A stretch of 64,000 nt of DNA from Pseudomonas baetica. Its GTDB lineage: Bacteria; Pseudomonadota; Gammaproteobacteria; Pseudomonadales; Pseudomonadaceae. The stretch covers positions 186,001-250,000 of the forward strand of contig NZ_JAIHLQ010000004.1 of assembly GCF_019733355.1 (NCBI RefSeq), read 5' to 3'. Within the stretch, counting starts at the first letter, position 1. The number at the start of each line of letters is the position of its first letter. The position numbers and the translations under genes were made by a program. The notes under the pieces were generated by a model. It worked only from the letters and a program-made list of their open reading frames with translations. It was not told where the DNA came from and did not search any database. Positions 54,552 through 62,198 of the stretch are shown in pieces.

Positions 54552-55916
54552 TCAGGAATGCGCTTGAGACAATTTACCCGTGGTTTCGGAACCACCCTGG
54601 GTGGGTGGCTCTTTGAGCACCACACGTTTGATCGGGCCGACGATGACCAGATAGCTGAACACCGCCACCAAGGCGTTGGCACCGACGAACACCAGCGCCC
54701 ATTTGAACGAACCGGTGGAGCTGATGATGTAGCCGATCACGATCGGCGTGGTGATCGAAGCAATGTTGCCGAAGGTGTTGAACAGGCCACCGCTCAGACC
54801 GGCGATCTGTTTTGGCGACGTGTCGGACACCACCGCCCAGCCCAGTGCGCCAACGCCCTTACCGAAGAAGGCCAGCGCCATGAAGCCAACGACCATCCAT
54901 TCAACATCAACATAGTTGCAAGCGACGATGCTGCTGGAAACCAACAGGCCGGCAATGATTGGCGCCTTGCGGGCGAACGTCAGTGAATGCCCCTTGCGCA
55001 GCAGGTGATCGGAAATCACCCCGCCCAGCACGCCGCCGATAAAACCACAGATTGCTGGCAACGACGCAATGAAACCGGCCTTGAGAATGGTCATGCCACG
55101 CTCTTGCACCAGATACACCGGGAACCAGGTCAGGAAGAAGTACGTGATGCCGTTGATGCAGTACTGGCCCAGGTACACGCCGAGCATCATGCGGTTGGTC
55201 AGCAATTGGCGGATGTAGTCCCACTTCGGGCCATCAGCCTTTTTGCCTTTGTTCTGATCCATATCGACCATGCCGCCGTTGTCGGCGATGAACTTTACTT
55301 CCGCTTCGTTGGCCATCGGGTGTTGGCGCGGGCTGTGGATAACCTTCAGCCAGATCAGCGAGAAGACGATGCCGAACACGCCCATCACAATGAACACGTG
55401 CTCCCAGCCGTATGAATAGACGATCCAGCCCATCAGCGGCGCGAACAGCACCGTGGCAAAGTATTGCGCCGAGTTGAAGATCGCCGAAGCAGTGCCGCGT
55501 TCAGCGGTCGGGAACCACGCCGCCACAATCCGTGCGTTGCCGGGGAACGATGGCGCCTCAGCCAGCCCGACCAAAAAGCGCAACATGAACAGCGCGACGA
55601 TGGCCGTGGACATGCCGAACTCACCGACAAAGCCTTGCAGCACGGTGAACAGCGACCAGGTGAAGATGCTCAGGGCATAGACTTTTTTTGAGCCGAAGCG
55701 ATCGAGCAGCCAGCCGCCGGGGATTTGCCCGGCCACGTAGGCCCAACCGAATGCAGAGAAGATGTAACCGAGGGTGACCGCGTCGATACCGAGGTCTTTT
55801 TGCAGGCTGGAACCGGCAATGGCGATAGTCGCGCGGTCGGCATAGTTGATCGTGGTCACCAGAAACAGCATGAGCAGGATCAGATAGCGGACGCGAGTCG
55901 GCTTGGACGATTGCAT
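54552..55916 (-). CDS. gudP: MFS transporter for glucarate/galactarate (GudP type)
   Basis: 454 residues from ATG 55916 (GGGAG 10 bases upstream). Twelve membrane helices of the anion:cation symporter branch: [20 protein letters not shown] at the N-terminus, [56 protein letters not shown]. It is placed with garD, the dehydrogenase and kdgD, so a hexarate importer is the natural reading. A REP variant lies between it and the dehydrogenase gene. Confidence 0.92.
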   Translation of the reverse strand: MQSSKPTRVRYLILLMLFLVTTINYADRATIAIAGSSLQKDLGIDAVTLGYIFSAFGWAYVAGQIPGGWLLDRFGSKKVYALSIFTWSLFTVLQGFVGEFGMSTAIVALFMLRFLVGLAEAPSFPGNARIVAAWFPTAERGTASAIFNSAQYFATVLFAPLMGWIVYSYGWEHVFIVMGVFGIVFSLIWLKVIHSPRQHPMANEAEVKFIADNGGMVDMDQNKGKKADGPKWDYIRQLLTNRMMLGVYLGQYCINGITYFFLTWFPVYLVQERGMTILKAGFIASLPAICGFIGGVLGGVISDHLLRKGHSLTFARKAPIIAGLLVSSSIVACNYVDVEWMVVGFMALAFFGKGVGALGWAVVSDTSPKQIAGLSGGLFNTFGNIASITTPIVIGYIISSTGSFKWALVFVGANALVAVFSYLVIVGPIKRVVLKEPPTQGGSETTGKLSQAHS

Positions 55917-55975
55917 GTAGATGTACTCCCACTGATTATTTTTATGCGCGGGTGAATCTTCTTTGGTGTTGCTTT

Positions 55976-56062
55976 TGTGGGAGCGGGCCTGCCGGCGATG
56001 CAATCACCTCGGTTTTTCAATTACACCGCAGTGATGCCATCGCTTGCCGGCAAGCTCCCACA
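55976..56062. repeat. REP-like inverted pair, GCCGGCGAT variant
   Basis: TTGTGGGAGCGGGCCTGCCG facing TGCCGGCAAGCTCCCACAG, with inner ATGCAATCAC/GTGATGCCAT arms nearly complementary. A different subclass from the other REP pairs (CCGGCGA in place of CTCGCGA). It lies inside the operon, between the dehydrogenase and gudP. Confidence 0.8.
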
Positions 56063-56064
56063 GA

Positions 56065-57510
56065 TCAGGAGCCGATGTAGCTGGTCTTCACGACCGTGTA
56101 AAACTCTTGCGCATAGCGGCCTTGCTCACGAGATCCATAGGATGAACCTTTACGCCCACCGAACGGAACGTGGTAATCCACGCCCGCTGTCGGCAGGTTG
56201 ACCATCACCATCCCGGCCTGGGAGTGGCGCTTGAAATGGTTCGCGTACTTGAGCGACGTGGTGGCGATGCCCGCCGACAGACCGAATTCAGTGTCATTGG
56301 CCATCGCCAGCGCAACATCGTAATCAGCCACGCGCACGATGTTGGCCACCGGGCCGAAAATCTCTTCACGGCTGATACGCATCGACGCTTCACTGTCGGC
56401 AAACAGCGTCGGGGCGAGGAAGTAGCCTTCGGTATCGCACGTCACCAAACCACCGCCGCTGACCAGACGCGCGCCTTCGGATTGGCCGATGTCGATGTAC
56501 TTCATGTCCTGTTCAAGCTGCGCTTGCGAGACGACGGGGCCAATATCGGTGCCGGTTTTCAGCGCGTGGCCGACCTTGATCGACTTCATGCGCTCGGCCA
56601 TGGCTTCCACGAACTTGTCGTGAATCCCGGCGGTAACGATCAAGCGGCTCGATGCGGTGCAACGTTGGCCGGTGGAGTAGAACGCGCTCTGCACCGACAA
56701 CTCGACCGCTTGCTTGAGGTCGGCGTCGTCGAGAATGATCTGCGGATTCTTGCCGCCCATTTCCAGCTGAACCTTGGCCTGACGCGACACGCAGTTGACG
56801 GCGATCTGCCGCCCGACGCCAACCGAGCCGGTGAAGCTGATGCCATCGACTTTCGGGCTGTTGACCAGTGCTTCGCCCACCACACGACCGCTGCCCATCA
56901 CCAGGTTGAACACACCGGCCGGGAAACCGGCGCGGGAGATGATTTCGGCCAGCGCCCAGGCGCAGCCCGGCACCAGATCCGCCGGTTTCAGCACCACGCA
57001 GTTGCCGTAGGCCAGGGCCGGGGCGATTTTCCACGCAGGGATCGCAATCGGGAAGTTCCACGGTGTGATCAGACCGACCACACCCAGCGCTTCGCGGGTG
57101 ACTTCGACGTTGACGCCCGGGCGCACCGAGGGCACATAGTCGCCGGACAGACGCAGGCATTCACCGGCGAAGAATTTGAAGATATTGCCGGCGCGGGTCA
57201 CTTCGCCGATGGCTTCGGGCAGGGTCTTGCCCTCTTCCCGGGCCAGCAGGGTGCCGAGTTCTTCGCGGCGGGCGAGAATTTCAGTGCCGACTTTATCCAG
57301 CGAATCGTGACGGGCCTGAATCCCCGAGGTCGACCACGCCGGGAAAGCGGCGCGAGCGGCGTCGATGGCGGCGTGAACCTGAGTCAGGTCAGCCTTGGCG
57401 TAATCGCCAATGGTGTCGTTCAGCTCGGACGGGTTGATGTTGGCCGAGTAGTCGGCACCGGCAACCCATTCACCGTTGATGTAGTTGTCGTAGCGTTTTG
57501 CATTGGTCAC
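56065..57510 (-). CDS. 2,5-dioxovalerate (alpha-ketoglutaric semialdehyde) dehydrogenase
   Basis: 481 residues from GTG 57510, chosen for GAGGG 8 bases upstream; a further upstream ATG would add 10 atypical residues. Aldehyde dehydrogenase fold: ITPWNFPIAIPAWKIAPALA near residue 150, ISFTGSVGVGRQIA, catalytic Glu in LEMGGKNPQI and Cys in YSTGQRCTASSRL, and EEIFGPVANIVRV. It should oxidise the semialdehyde made by KdgD to 2-oxoglutarate, with NAD(P). The context fixes the role more than the sequence. Confidence 0.92.
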   Translation of the reverse strand: MTNAKRYDNYINGEWVAGADYSANINPSELNDTIGDYAKADLTQVHAAIDAARAAFPAWSTSGIQARHDSLDKVGTEILARREELGTLLAREEGKTLPEAIGEVTRAGNIFKFFAGECLRLSGDYVPSVRPGVNVEVTREALGVVGLITPWNFPIAIPAWKIAPALAYGNCVVLKPADLVPGCAWALAEIISRAGFPAGVFNLVMGSGRVVGEALVNSPKVDGISFTGSVGVGRQIAVNCVSRQAKVQLEMGGKNPQIILDDADLKQAVELSVQSAFYSTGQRCTASSRLIVTAGIHDKFVEAMAERMKSIKVGHALKTGTDIGPVVSQAQLEQDMKYIDIGQSEGARLVSGGGLVTCDTEGYFLAPTLFADSEASMRISREEIFGPVANIVRVADYDVALAMANDTEFGLSAGIATTSLKYANHFKRHSQAGMVMVNLPTAGVDYHVPFGGRKGSSYGSREQGRYAQEFYTVVKTSYIGS

Positions 57511-57542
57511 AGAGCAGCCCTCAAAACTAAAAGCCTTCACGC

Positions 57543-57567
57543 AAAAAGCCGCTGATTGCTCAGCGGC
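57543..57567 (-). terminator. Intrinsic terminator between kdgD and the aldehyde dehydrogenase
   Basis: 8-bp perfect stem GCCGCTGA/TCAGCGGC, loop of 4; on the minus strand TTTTTGCG follows directly. It lies after the kdgD stop and 33 bases before the next gene's start, so kdgD mRNA is partly ended here. Confidence 0.8.
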
Positions 57568-57584
57568 CTCGCATTTTTCAGGTG

Positions 57585-58496
57585 TTATTGCGCACCTTGC
57601 TTGTCGATCAGCGCGGCGAGCATTTCGTACTCTTCGCCCGTCAGATCGGTCAGCGGTGCCCGCACCGGGCCTGCGTCATAGCCGGCGATTTTGGCGCCTG
57701 CCTTGACGATGCTCACGGCATAACCAGCCTTGCGGTTGCGGATGTCCAGGTACGGCAGGAAGAAGTCGTCAATGATCTTGCCGACGGTGGCGTGATCTTC
57801 GCGGGCAATCGCGTGGTAGAAGTCCATCGCGGTTTTCGGAATGAAGTTGAACACCGCCGACGAGTAAACCGGCACGCCCAGCGCCTTGTAGGCAGCGGCG
57901 TAGACTTCGGCAGTCGGCAGACCACCCAGGTAGCTGAAGCGATCACCGAGGCGGCGACGAATCGACACCATCAACTCGATATCACCCAGACCGTCCTTGT
58001 AACCAATCAGATTCGGGCAGCGCTCGGCCAGACGTTCCAGCAACGGCGCAGTCAGGCGGCAGACGTTACGGTTGTAGACGACCACCCCGATGTTGACCGA
58101 TTTGCACACCGCTTCAACGTGGGCGGCAACCCCGTCCTGGCTCGCTTCGGTCAGGTAGTGCGGCAGCAGCAAAAGGCCTTTGGCGCCCAGACGCTCGGCT
58201 TCTTGTGCGTATTCGATGGCCTGACGGGTCGAACCGCCAACGCCAGCGAGGATTGGCACGCTGGTCGCGCAGGTGTCGACGGCAGTCTTGATGATTTCCG
58301 AATATTCGCTGGCGGCCAGGGAGAAGAACTCACCGGTGCCGCCGGCAGCAAACAATGCCGAGGCGCCATAAGGGGCCAGCCATTCCAGACGCTTGATATA
58401 GCCCGCGCGGTTGAAATCACCCTGCGCGTTGAAATCGGTGACCGGGAAGGACAGCAGACCGGTGGAGAGGATGGACTTCAGTTCTTGTGGATTCAT
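57585..58496 (-). CDS. kdgD: 5-dehydro-4-deoxyglucarate dehydratase
   Basis: 303 residues. DapA/NAL-family TIM barrel: [54 protein letters not shown], and the Schiff-base Lys in [14 protein letters not shown] near residue 190. It converts 5-dehydro-4-deoxyglucarate to 2,5-dioxovalerate, water and CO2. First gene of the hexarate run; a GntR-type operator candidate lies 69 bases upstream of its start. Confidence 0.95.
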   Translation of the reverse strand: MNPQELKSILSTGLLSFPVTDFNAQGDFNRAGYIKRLEWLAPYGASALFAAGGTGEFFSLAASEYSEIIKTAVDTCATSVPILAGVGGSTRQAIEYAQEAERLGAKGLLLLPHYLTEASQDGVAAHVEAVCKSVNIGVVVYNRNVCRLTAPLLERLAERCPNLIGYKDGLGDIELMVSIRRRLGDRFSYLGGLPTAEVYAAAYKALGVPVYSSAVFNFIPKTAMDFYHAIAREDHATVGKIIDDFFLPYLDIRNRKAGYAVSIVKAGAKIAGYDAGPVRAPLTDLTGEEYEMLAALIDKQGAQ

Positions 58497-58552
58497 TATT
58501 CGAACACCCTGGGTAGCAATATTGTTTTGGTTGGACCGTTCAGCCTTCGCCG

Positions 58553-58576
58553 AGGTTGTAGGTCATCGTACAACTT
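58553..58576. promoter_or_regulatory. Putative GntR/FadR-type operator upstream of kdgD
   Basis: Inverted repeat GTTGTA-N8-TACAAC (58555-58574; flanking bases extend the dyad with one mismatch). Its right half ATCGTACAAC is the exact reverse complement of GTTGTACGAT at 62121-62130, upstream of the GntR-family gene. Shared words upstream of regulator and pathway gene suggest the regulator binds both. Confidence 0.55.
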
Positions 58577-58675
58577 AAAAAATAACCGTCAACTGCATTT
58601 CATCGCAGGGCACGTTTTTTTGTCGGACAAGATCGATTCTTGACGTAGGAGTTTTCTCGACTAAAGTTAGTTTTA

Positions 58676-58691
58676 CTGTATATCCATACAG
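58676..58691 (+). promoter_or_regulatory. LexA (SOS) box upstream of the phospholipase-like gene
   Basis: CTGTATATCCATACAG, a perfect match to CTGT-N8-ACAG with a 7-bp dyad extended by A and T on either side, 39 bases before the ATG at 58731. A TCGACT about 16 bases before TATATC inside the box could be the -35/-10 pair that LexA would cover. Gammaproteobacterial LexA consensus is CTGT-N8-ACAG. Confidence 0.85.
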
Positions 58692-58730
58692 TCAAATAAA
58701 ACCTGCCGACGACATATCAAGGAGATAGAA

Positions 58731-60044
58731 ATGTCCGGTCTACAAACGAAACCCCAGGAAAAACCCAAACCGGTCACTGCCCGTTTTGATGATCTGTTTA
58801 CTCAATCCGGCATCGACATCAGCACCGAAAATCCGCATCTGGTGCTGCACATCGCCGATGCCCACAGCGATGTAGAGCCTGCCACCGCCCTCCCCGATCA
58901 AGCCTTGAAGGGCAAGCTGCAAGCACGGTTCGAGGGCGCTGAACACACGGCCATCGGCGACAACACACTGCTGCGCTTCAACGAAGATGCCCAACCGATC
59001 CTCGCGCAAAACGTGCCATTGCATCTGCCCAATGGCTTGGTGCTCACCTACGGCCAAGTGCTGGCGCTGGGCGGCGACTTCTACGGCATCGTCGATCAGC
59101 CGATCAACGAAGGCGCAACACCGGTCGACCGCCTGCAACGCTTCAACGCGGCGTTCAATTCTCTCGCGGTCACTGCCGCTTCAAGGGCCGAAGCAACACA
59201 GATTCTCGCGGTCATGCAAAAAGAGATCGACGCGGTTAAACAGGCAATAAAGGACGGTAAACATCCTCACGAGGCCTATGACGCGCTAGGAGATACGTTG
59301 TCCGAAGAGTGGAACAGAATCACCGGCGGCGGCAGTTTTATCTCGGCGCTGTTTCCACTGGGGCGCTATCTGAAACTGGCGGCGAACAATGCTGATCATT
59401 TCGGCGAATGGGCAAAACTGGCCTACATCGCCGGCCACACTGCGGCCTTGCAAACCGCCATGGCCGCCCACGCCAATCACGATGAGCCGCAACTGGAACG
59501 GGCTTACGCGATGAACGCGTTTGCCGACCACTTCCTCGCCGACCTGTTTTCCTCCGGCCACCTGCGTGTGCCACGCAAGGCGTTGGCTGCTGCGGTCACG
59601 CCGAGCGATCTGGGTTCATTGATTACGCGTTTCATGCACGACGAGGACAGCAAATTCGGCCTCAGCGTGCGCAACGCTTATGGCGATCAATGGCGTGCGT
59701 TCGGCGACAAGCGCTACTTCGAAGCCACCGACGCCGACAACCGCCAGCAGGTCAATCAAGCGGTGCAAGCCTCGGCGGACGAAGTGTTTGCGGCGTATCT
59801 CAGCGGAAAAATGCCCGTTCCGTCCACGTTTTCTGCACTGCAACGGCTGCCGGATCTGACGGCTGTGTTGAACCCGGCAAACAATTTCTCGGCGCTGTTT
59901 CGCACACAGGGCAGCAAGGTGCTGCGGCGCAAGGATGTAAACAACCTCAATGACACCGCGACCGTCGACGACTGGTGGGGTTGGAGCACGTACCTGCTGC
60001 TCAAGGATTACCACCCCAGCGGCAACACCAATCAAGGAGATTGA
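58731..60044 (+). CDS. Putative zinc-dependent phospholipase C / HET-C-like protein
   Basis: 437 residues with no signal peptide. AAGGAG lies 6 bases before the ATG. The C-terminal two thirds is helical and full of potential zinc ligands: GQVLALGGDFYG (Asp near 116), NADHFGEWAKLAYIAGHTAA (His 223, 236), NAFADHFLADLFSSGHLRVP (His 267, Asp 271, His 277), FMHDEDSKFGLSVRNAYGDQ (His 303). This recalls cytoplasm-made zinc phospholipase C of P. fluorescens and the HET-C family; that assignment is from memory. The LexA box upstream implies DNA-damage induction. A 63-aa gene follows after 2 bases. Release mechanism, target and immunity are unknown. Confidence 0.6.
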   Translation: MSGLQTKPQEKPKPVTARFDDLFTQSGIDISTENPHLVLHIADAHSDVEPATALPDQALKGKLQARFEGAEHTAIGDNTLLRFNEDAQPILAQNVPLHLPNGLVLTYGQVLALGGDFYGIVDQPINEGATPVDRLQRFNAAFNSLAVTAASRAEATQILAVMQKEIDAVKQAIKDGKHPHEAYDALGDTLSEEWNRITGGGSFISALFPLGRYLKLAANNADHFGEWAKLAYIAGHTAALQTAMAAHANHDEPQLERAYAMNAFADHFLADLFSSGHLRVPRKALAAAVTPSDLGSLITRFMHDEDSKFGLSVRNAYGDQWRAFGDKRYFEATDADNRQQVNQAVQASADEVFAAYLSGKMPVPSTFSALQRLPDLTAVLNPANNFSALFRTQGSKVLRRKDVNNLNDTATVDDWWGWSTYLLLKDYHPSGNTNQGD

Positions 60045-60046
60045 CC

Positions 60047-60238
60047 ATGACGATCAAACTGAAACTGGAACTGGCCTCGGGCCAATCACTGAAGGGCGCG
60101 CCTCTGGAGTTATTGGCCAAAGGCCTGCCAATTGCCCGGGCGACGGTGGATGCCCAAGGTTATGCAACCTTTGATGCCAACCCCATTGCCGGCCTCCTCG
60201 CTGTAAGGGTCGACCGTTCAATTCTGCCGCGCCACTGA
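60047..60238 (+). CDS. Small beta-rich protein coupled to the phospholipase-like gene
   Basis: 63 residues; ATG 60047 has AAGGAG 7 bases upstream and lies 2 bases after the previous stop, so it is co-translated with the phospholipase-like gene. The sequence GAPLELLAKGLPIARATVDA with GYATFDAN looks like a short Ig-like or carboxypeptidase-regulatory-like beta domain. No signal peptide or membrane segment. It may be a partner or inhibitor of the upstream protein; nothing in the sequence proves either. Confidence 0.7.
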   Translation: MTIKLKLELASGQSLKGAPLELLAKGLPIARATVDAQGYATFDANPIAGLLAVRVDRSILPRH

Positions 60239-60248
60239 CAACATCCGC

Positions 60249-60276
60249 CCCCCCTGTAGGGACTGCCGCAGGGGGG
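60249..60276 (+). terminator. Terminator after the 63-aa gene
   Basis: 8-bp stem CCCCCCTG/CAGGGGGG with a 12-base loop, followed by CTTT, 10 bases after the stop. It closes the two-gene SOS transcript. Confidence 0.65.
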
Positions 60277-60386
60277 CTTTGAAATGGCTGGAAATGAACG
60301 GTTTAAAACACGCCCAGCAAAAGTCTCTTACCGTGCAGAACCGCCGTGAATGGATCACGGCCCACTACGCACGGAGAGCGCCCCTC

Positions 60387-60761
60387 ATGATTTTTGTCCC
60401 ACCCACACTTGCGCAATTTCTGCCTCATTCATCTGAAACGGCAACCGTGAACCTATCGGAACTGAGCGATCACCTGATCATTGAAGTCCCGGACTCCAGC
60501 GACTTTGCAGCCAACTGGAGCGTCTACGCCATTCTCGGCGAAGATCCCGAAGAGCCTGAATGGGCTGGCGAAGAAGTCGACACCGGCGCCTGGGATGACG
60601 CCGAGGACGAGATGGAAAAACTGACGGGCATCGAATTGCAGATTCCAAAGGAAGTGCTGAAGACGTACGTGAATTGCGAAATCGAACTGCGCTACAAGTT
60701 TCAGGATGAATCGAGCATGGAGCCGTTTTCGGCCCCGTTGATGCTGCGTATCGAAGCCTGA
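60387..60761 (+). CDS. Unknown 124-aa acidic protein with C-terminal beta module
   Basis: 124 residues from ATG 60387 (GGAGAG 8 bases upstream; the frame is open further upstream). The middle is acidic (EDPEEPEWAGEE, DDAEDEMEKL). The C-terminal 39 residues, IPKEVLKTYVNCEIELRYKF onward, resemble the C-terminus of the 117-aa protein encoded next (VPKDVFEKKLVPKATADLHY). No signal peptide, no membrane segment. I do not recognise the family; the C-terminal pattern recalls short Ig-like strands repeated in large Pseudomonas surface or toxin proteins. Confidence 0.65.
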   Translation: MIFVPPTLAQFLPHSSETATVNLSELSDHLIIEVPDSSDFAANWSVYAILGEDPEEPEWAGEEVDTGAWDDAEDEMEKLTGIELQIPKEVLKTYVNCEIELRYKFQDESSMEPFSAPLMLRIEA

Positions 60762-60959
60762 TGTCCGGGCGTGCCTGTTGATCGGGCGCGCCGCTCAAAA
60801 GACATAGACCGTTCGTCGGGACTGGTATTTCTTACAGGTGCCAGCCATTTCGGATCTCGGCCTTAATGGCTGAGGAGTTAACGAACCGGCTCCGACAGCG
60901 CCAAGCCGTAACTTGCGCTCATTCAACGGTTTGAAGGGACAGTGAAAAGGAATTTGATC

Positions 60960-61313
60960 ATGACTGCACACGTAAAAGTGTTGGCTGCTCCAGAGCTCCA
61001 GGAAGCCGTGAACGGGGTACTACACGTTGGCAAATTGCAGGAAAAAGCCCACGGTGTGGTAAACGCTTACGCAAACCAGGCTGCCGGCGACGTAGTTGCG
61101 CTACACGTAAAAACGTCTACCGGTAACAGCTTTGAAACCGAAATCACAGTGACTGACTTGCAGGCCGGAAAGCCCCTCGTGCTCGCTGTTCCCAAAGATG
61201 TTTTTGAGAAAAAACTCGTTCCAAAAGCCACTGCCGATCTGCACTACACCGTGGCAAGAGGAGGGCAGAATCTCGGGAGCTCCGACATTCTGCATGTGAA
61301 TCTCGAACGCTAA
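60960..61313 (+). CDS. Unknown 117-aa protein, related to its upstream neighbour
   Basis: 117 residues from ATG 60960 (AAGG 10 bases upstream; GTG 60942 with AAGGGA is an alternative). Predicted beta-rich, with VNGVLHVGKLQEKAHGVVNA, TDLQAGKPLVLAVPKDVFEK and a final HYTVARGGQNLGSSDILHV. Its last 41 residues match in pattern the end of the 124-aa protein. Base composition is visibly richer in A/T than in neighbouring core genes, with more GTA and AAA codons, hinting at acquisition. No signal peptide. Function unknown. Confidence 0.65.
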   Translation: MTAHVKVLAAPELQEAVNGVLHVGKLQEKAHGVVNAYANQAAGDVVALHVKTSTGNSFETEITVTDLQAGKPLVLAVPKDVFEKKLVPKATADLHYTVARGGQNLGSSDILHVNLER

Positions 61314-61320
61314 ACAGCAA

Positions 61321-62067
61321 TCACCCCTGCGCCTGCGCCTCTTCATGGGCCTGGCGCAGTCTTTCACGGCTATTGGTCAGGTGCAGACGCATGGCCGCAC
61401 GGGCCGCATCGGAATCCTGGCGGGCGATCGCCTCATAAATTTCTTCGTGCTCGCGGCTCAGGCGATTCATGTAGTGCTGTTGATCATCATGGGCCAGACG
61501 CGCCGAATTCAGCCGCGTGCGCGGGATGATGCTGGTGCCCAGGTGGGTCATGATGTCGGTGAAGTAGCGGTTGCCGGTGGACAAGGCTATTTCGAGGTGG
61601 AAGGCAAAGTCCGACGCGACGGCATCACTGGCATGGGACACGCTATCGTTCAGCGCATCGAGGGCGGCGCGCATGGTCGCCAGTTGCTCGGGGCTGCGGC
61701 GTTGTGCAGCGAGGCCGGCGGACTCCACTTCAAGGCTGATGCGTAATTCAAGAATAGCCAGCACATCACGCAGGGTGACGACCGTGGCCGGGTCGATACG
61801 GAAGCCGCTGGGGCTCGGCGTATCGAGTACAAAAGTGCCGATGCCATGACGGGTTTCCACTTGCCCGGCCGCTTGCAGTCGGGAAATCGCCTCACGCACC
61901 ACGGTGCGGCTGACGCCATGGGCTTCCATGATCGCCGACTCGGTGGGCAACTTGTCGCCGCGCTTGAGCAGGCCATCACGGATCTGCTCGCTCAGCACCG
62001 TCACTAATTCCTGTGCGAGGCTGCGGCGCTTGCGCGGAAGGCGCGGGGTGTCGATCAGGTTTTCCAT
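61321..62067 (-). CDS. GntR-family regulator, FadR subfamily (hexarate pathway)
   Basis: 248 residues from ATG 62067. The N-terminal winged helix has LAQELVTVLSEQIRDGLLKR, LPTESAIMEAHGVSRTVVRE and AISRLQAAGQVETRHGIGTF. The C-terminal FCD all-helical domain (about 90-235) has SDFAFHLEIALSTGNRYFTD with the metal/ligand His. It faces the same way as kdgD and lies 2.8 kb before it, across the SOS cassette. I infer it is the repressor of the galactarate genes, because the 10-base word at 62121-62130 reappears upstream of kdgD. Confidence 0.88.
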   Translation of the reverse strand: MENLIDTPRLPRKRRSLAQELVTVLSEQIRDGLLKRGDKLPTESAIMEAHGVSRTVVREAISRLQAAGQVETRHGIGTFVLDTPSPSGFRIDPATVVTLRDVLAILELRISLEVESAGLAAQRRSPEQLATMRAALDALNDSVSHASDAVASDFAFHLEIALSTGNRYFTDIMTHLGTSIIPRTRLNSARLAHDDQQHYMNRLSREHEEIYEAIARQDSDAARAAMRLHLTNSRERLRQAHEEAQAQG

Positions 62068-62120
62068 GGTTTGTATCGGGTCTCGAAAATTCGGCTTGGT
62101 TGGCATCATAGCTCAAGCGG

Positions 62121-62130
62121 GTTGTACGAT
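62121..62130. promoter_or_regulatory. Putative operator half upstream of the GntR-family gene
   Basis: GTTGTACGAT, 54 bases before the ATG of the regulator. It is identical to the reverse complement of 58565-58574 in the kdgD upstream region. This suggests autoregulation. Confidence 0.5.
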
Positions 62131-62146
62131 CACTTTCCGTTAACAC

Positions 62147-62192
62147 CACAAATCCTGTGGGCGTTGGCTTGCCAGTTCCCACGGGATTTGTG
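62147..62192. repeat. Inverted repeat between the ABC transporter and regulator genes
   Basis: 15-base arms CACAAATCCTGTGGG / CCCACGGGATTTGTG (one mismatch) with a 16-base middle. The GTGGG/CCCAC cores and the TTGGCTTGCC between them recall a decayed REP element; no T run follows on either strand. Confidence 0.6.
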
Positions 62193-62198
62193 TCGTGA

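Noticed and set aside
52525..54567. 680-codon plus-strand frame opposite garD
   Set aside because: Runs antisense through two real genes and an intergenic REP pair; no protein-like features.
60822..60837. CTGG-TATTTCTT-ACAG as a second LexA box, upstream of the 117-aa gene
   Set aside because: One mismatch in the essential CTGT, only a short dyad, and 123 bases from the start; too weak to list as a site, though worth testing with the first.
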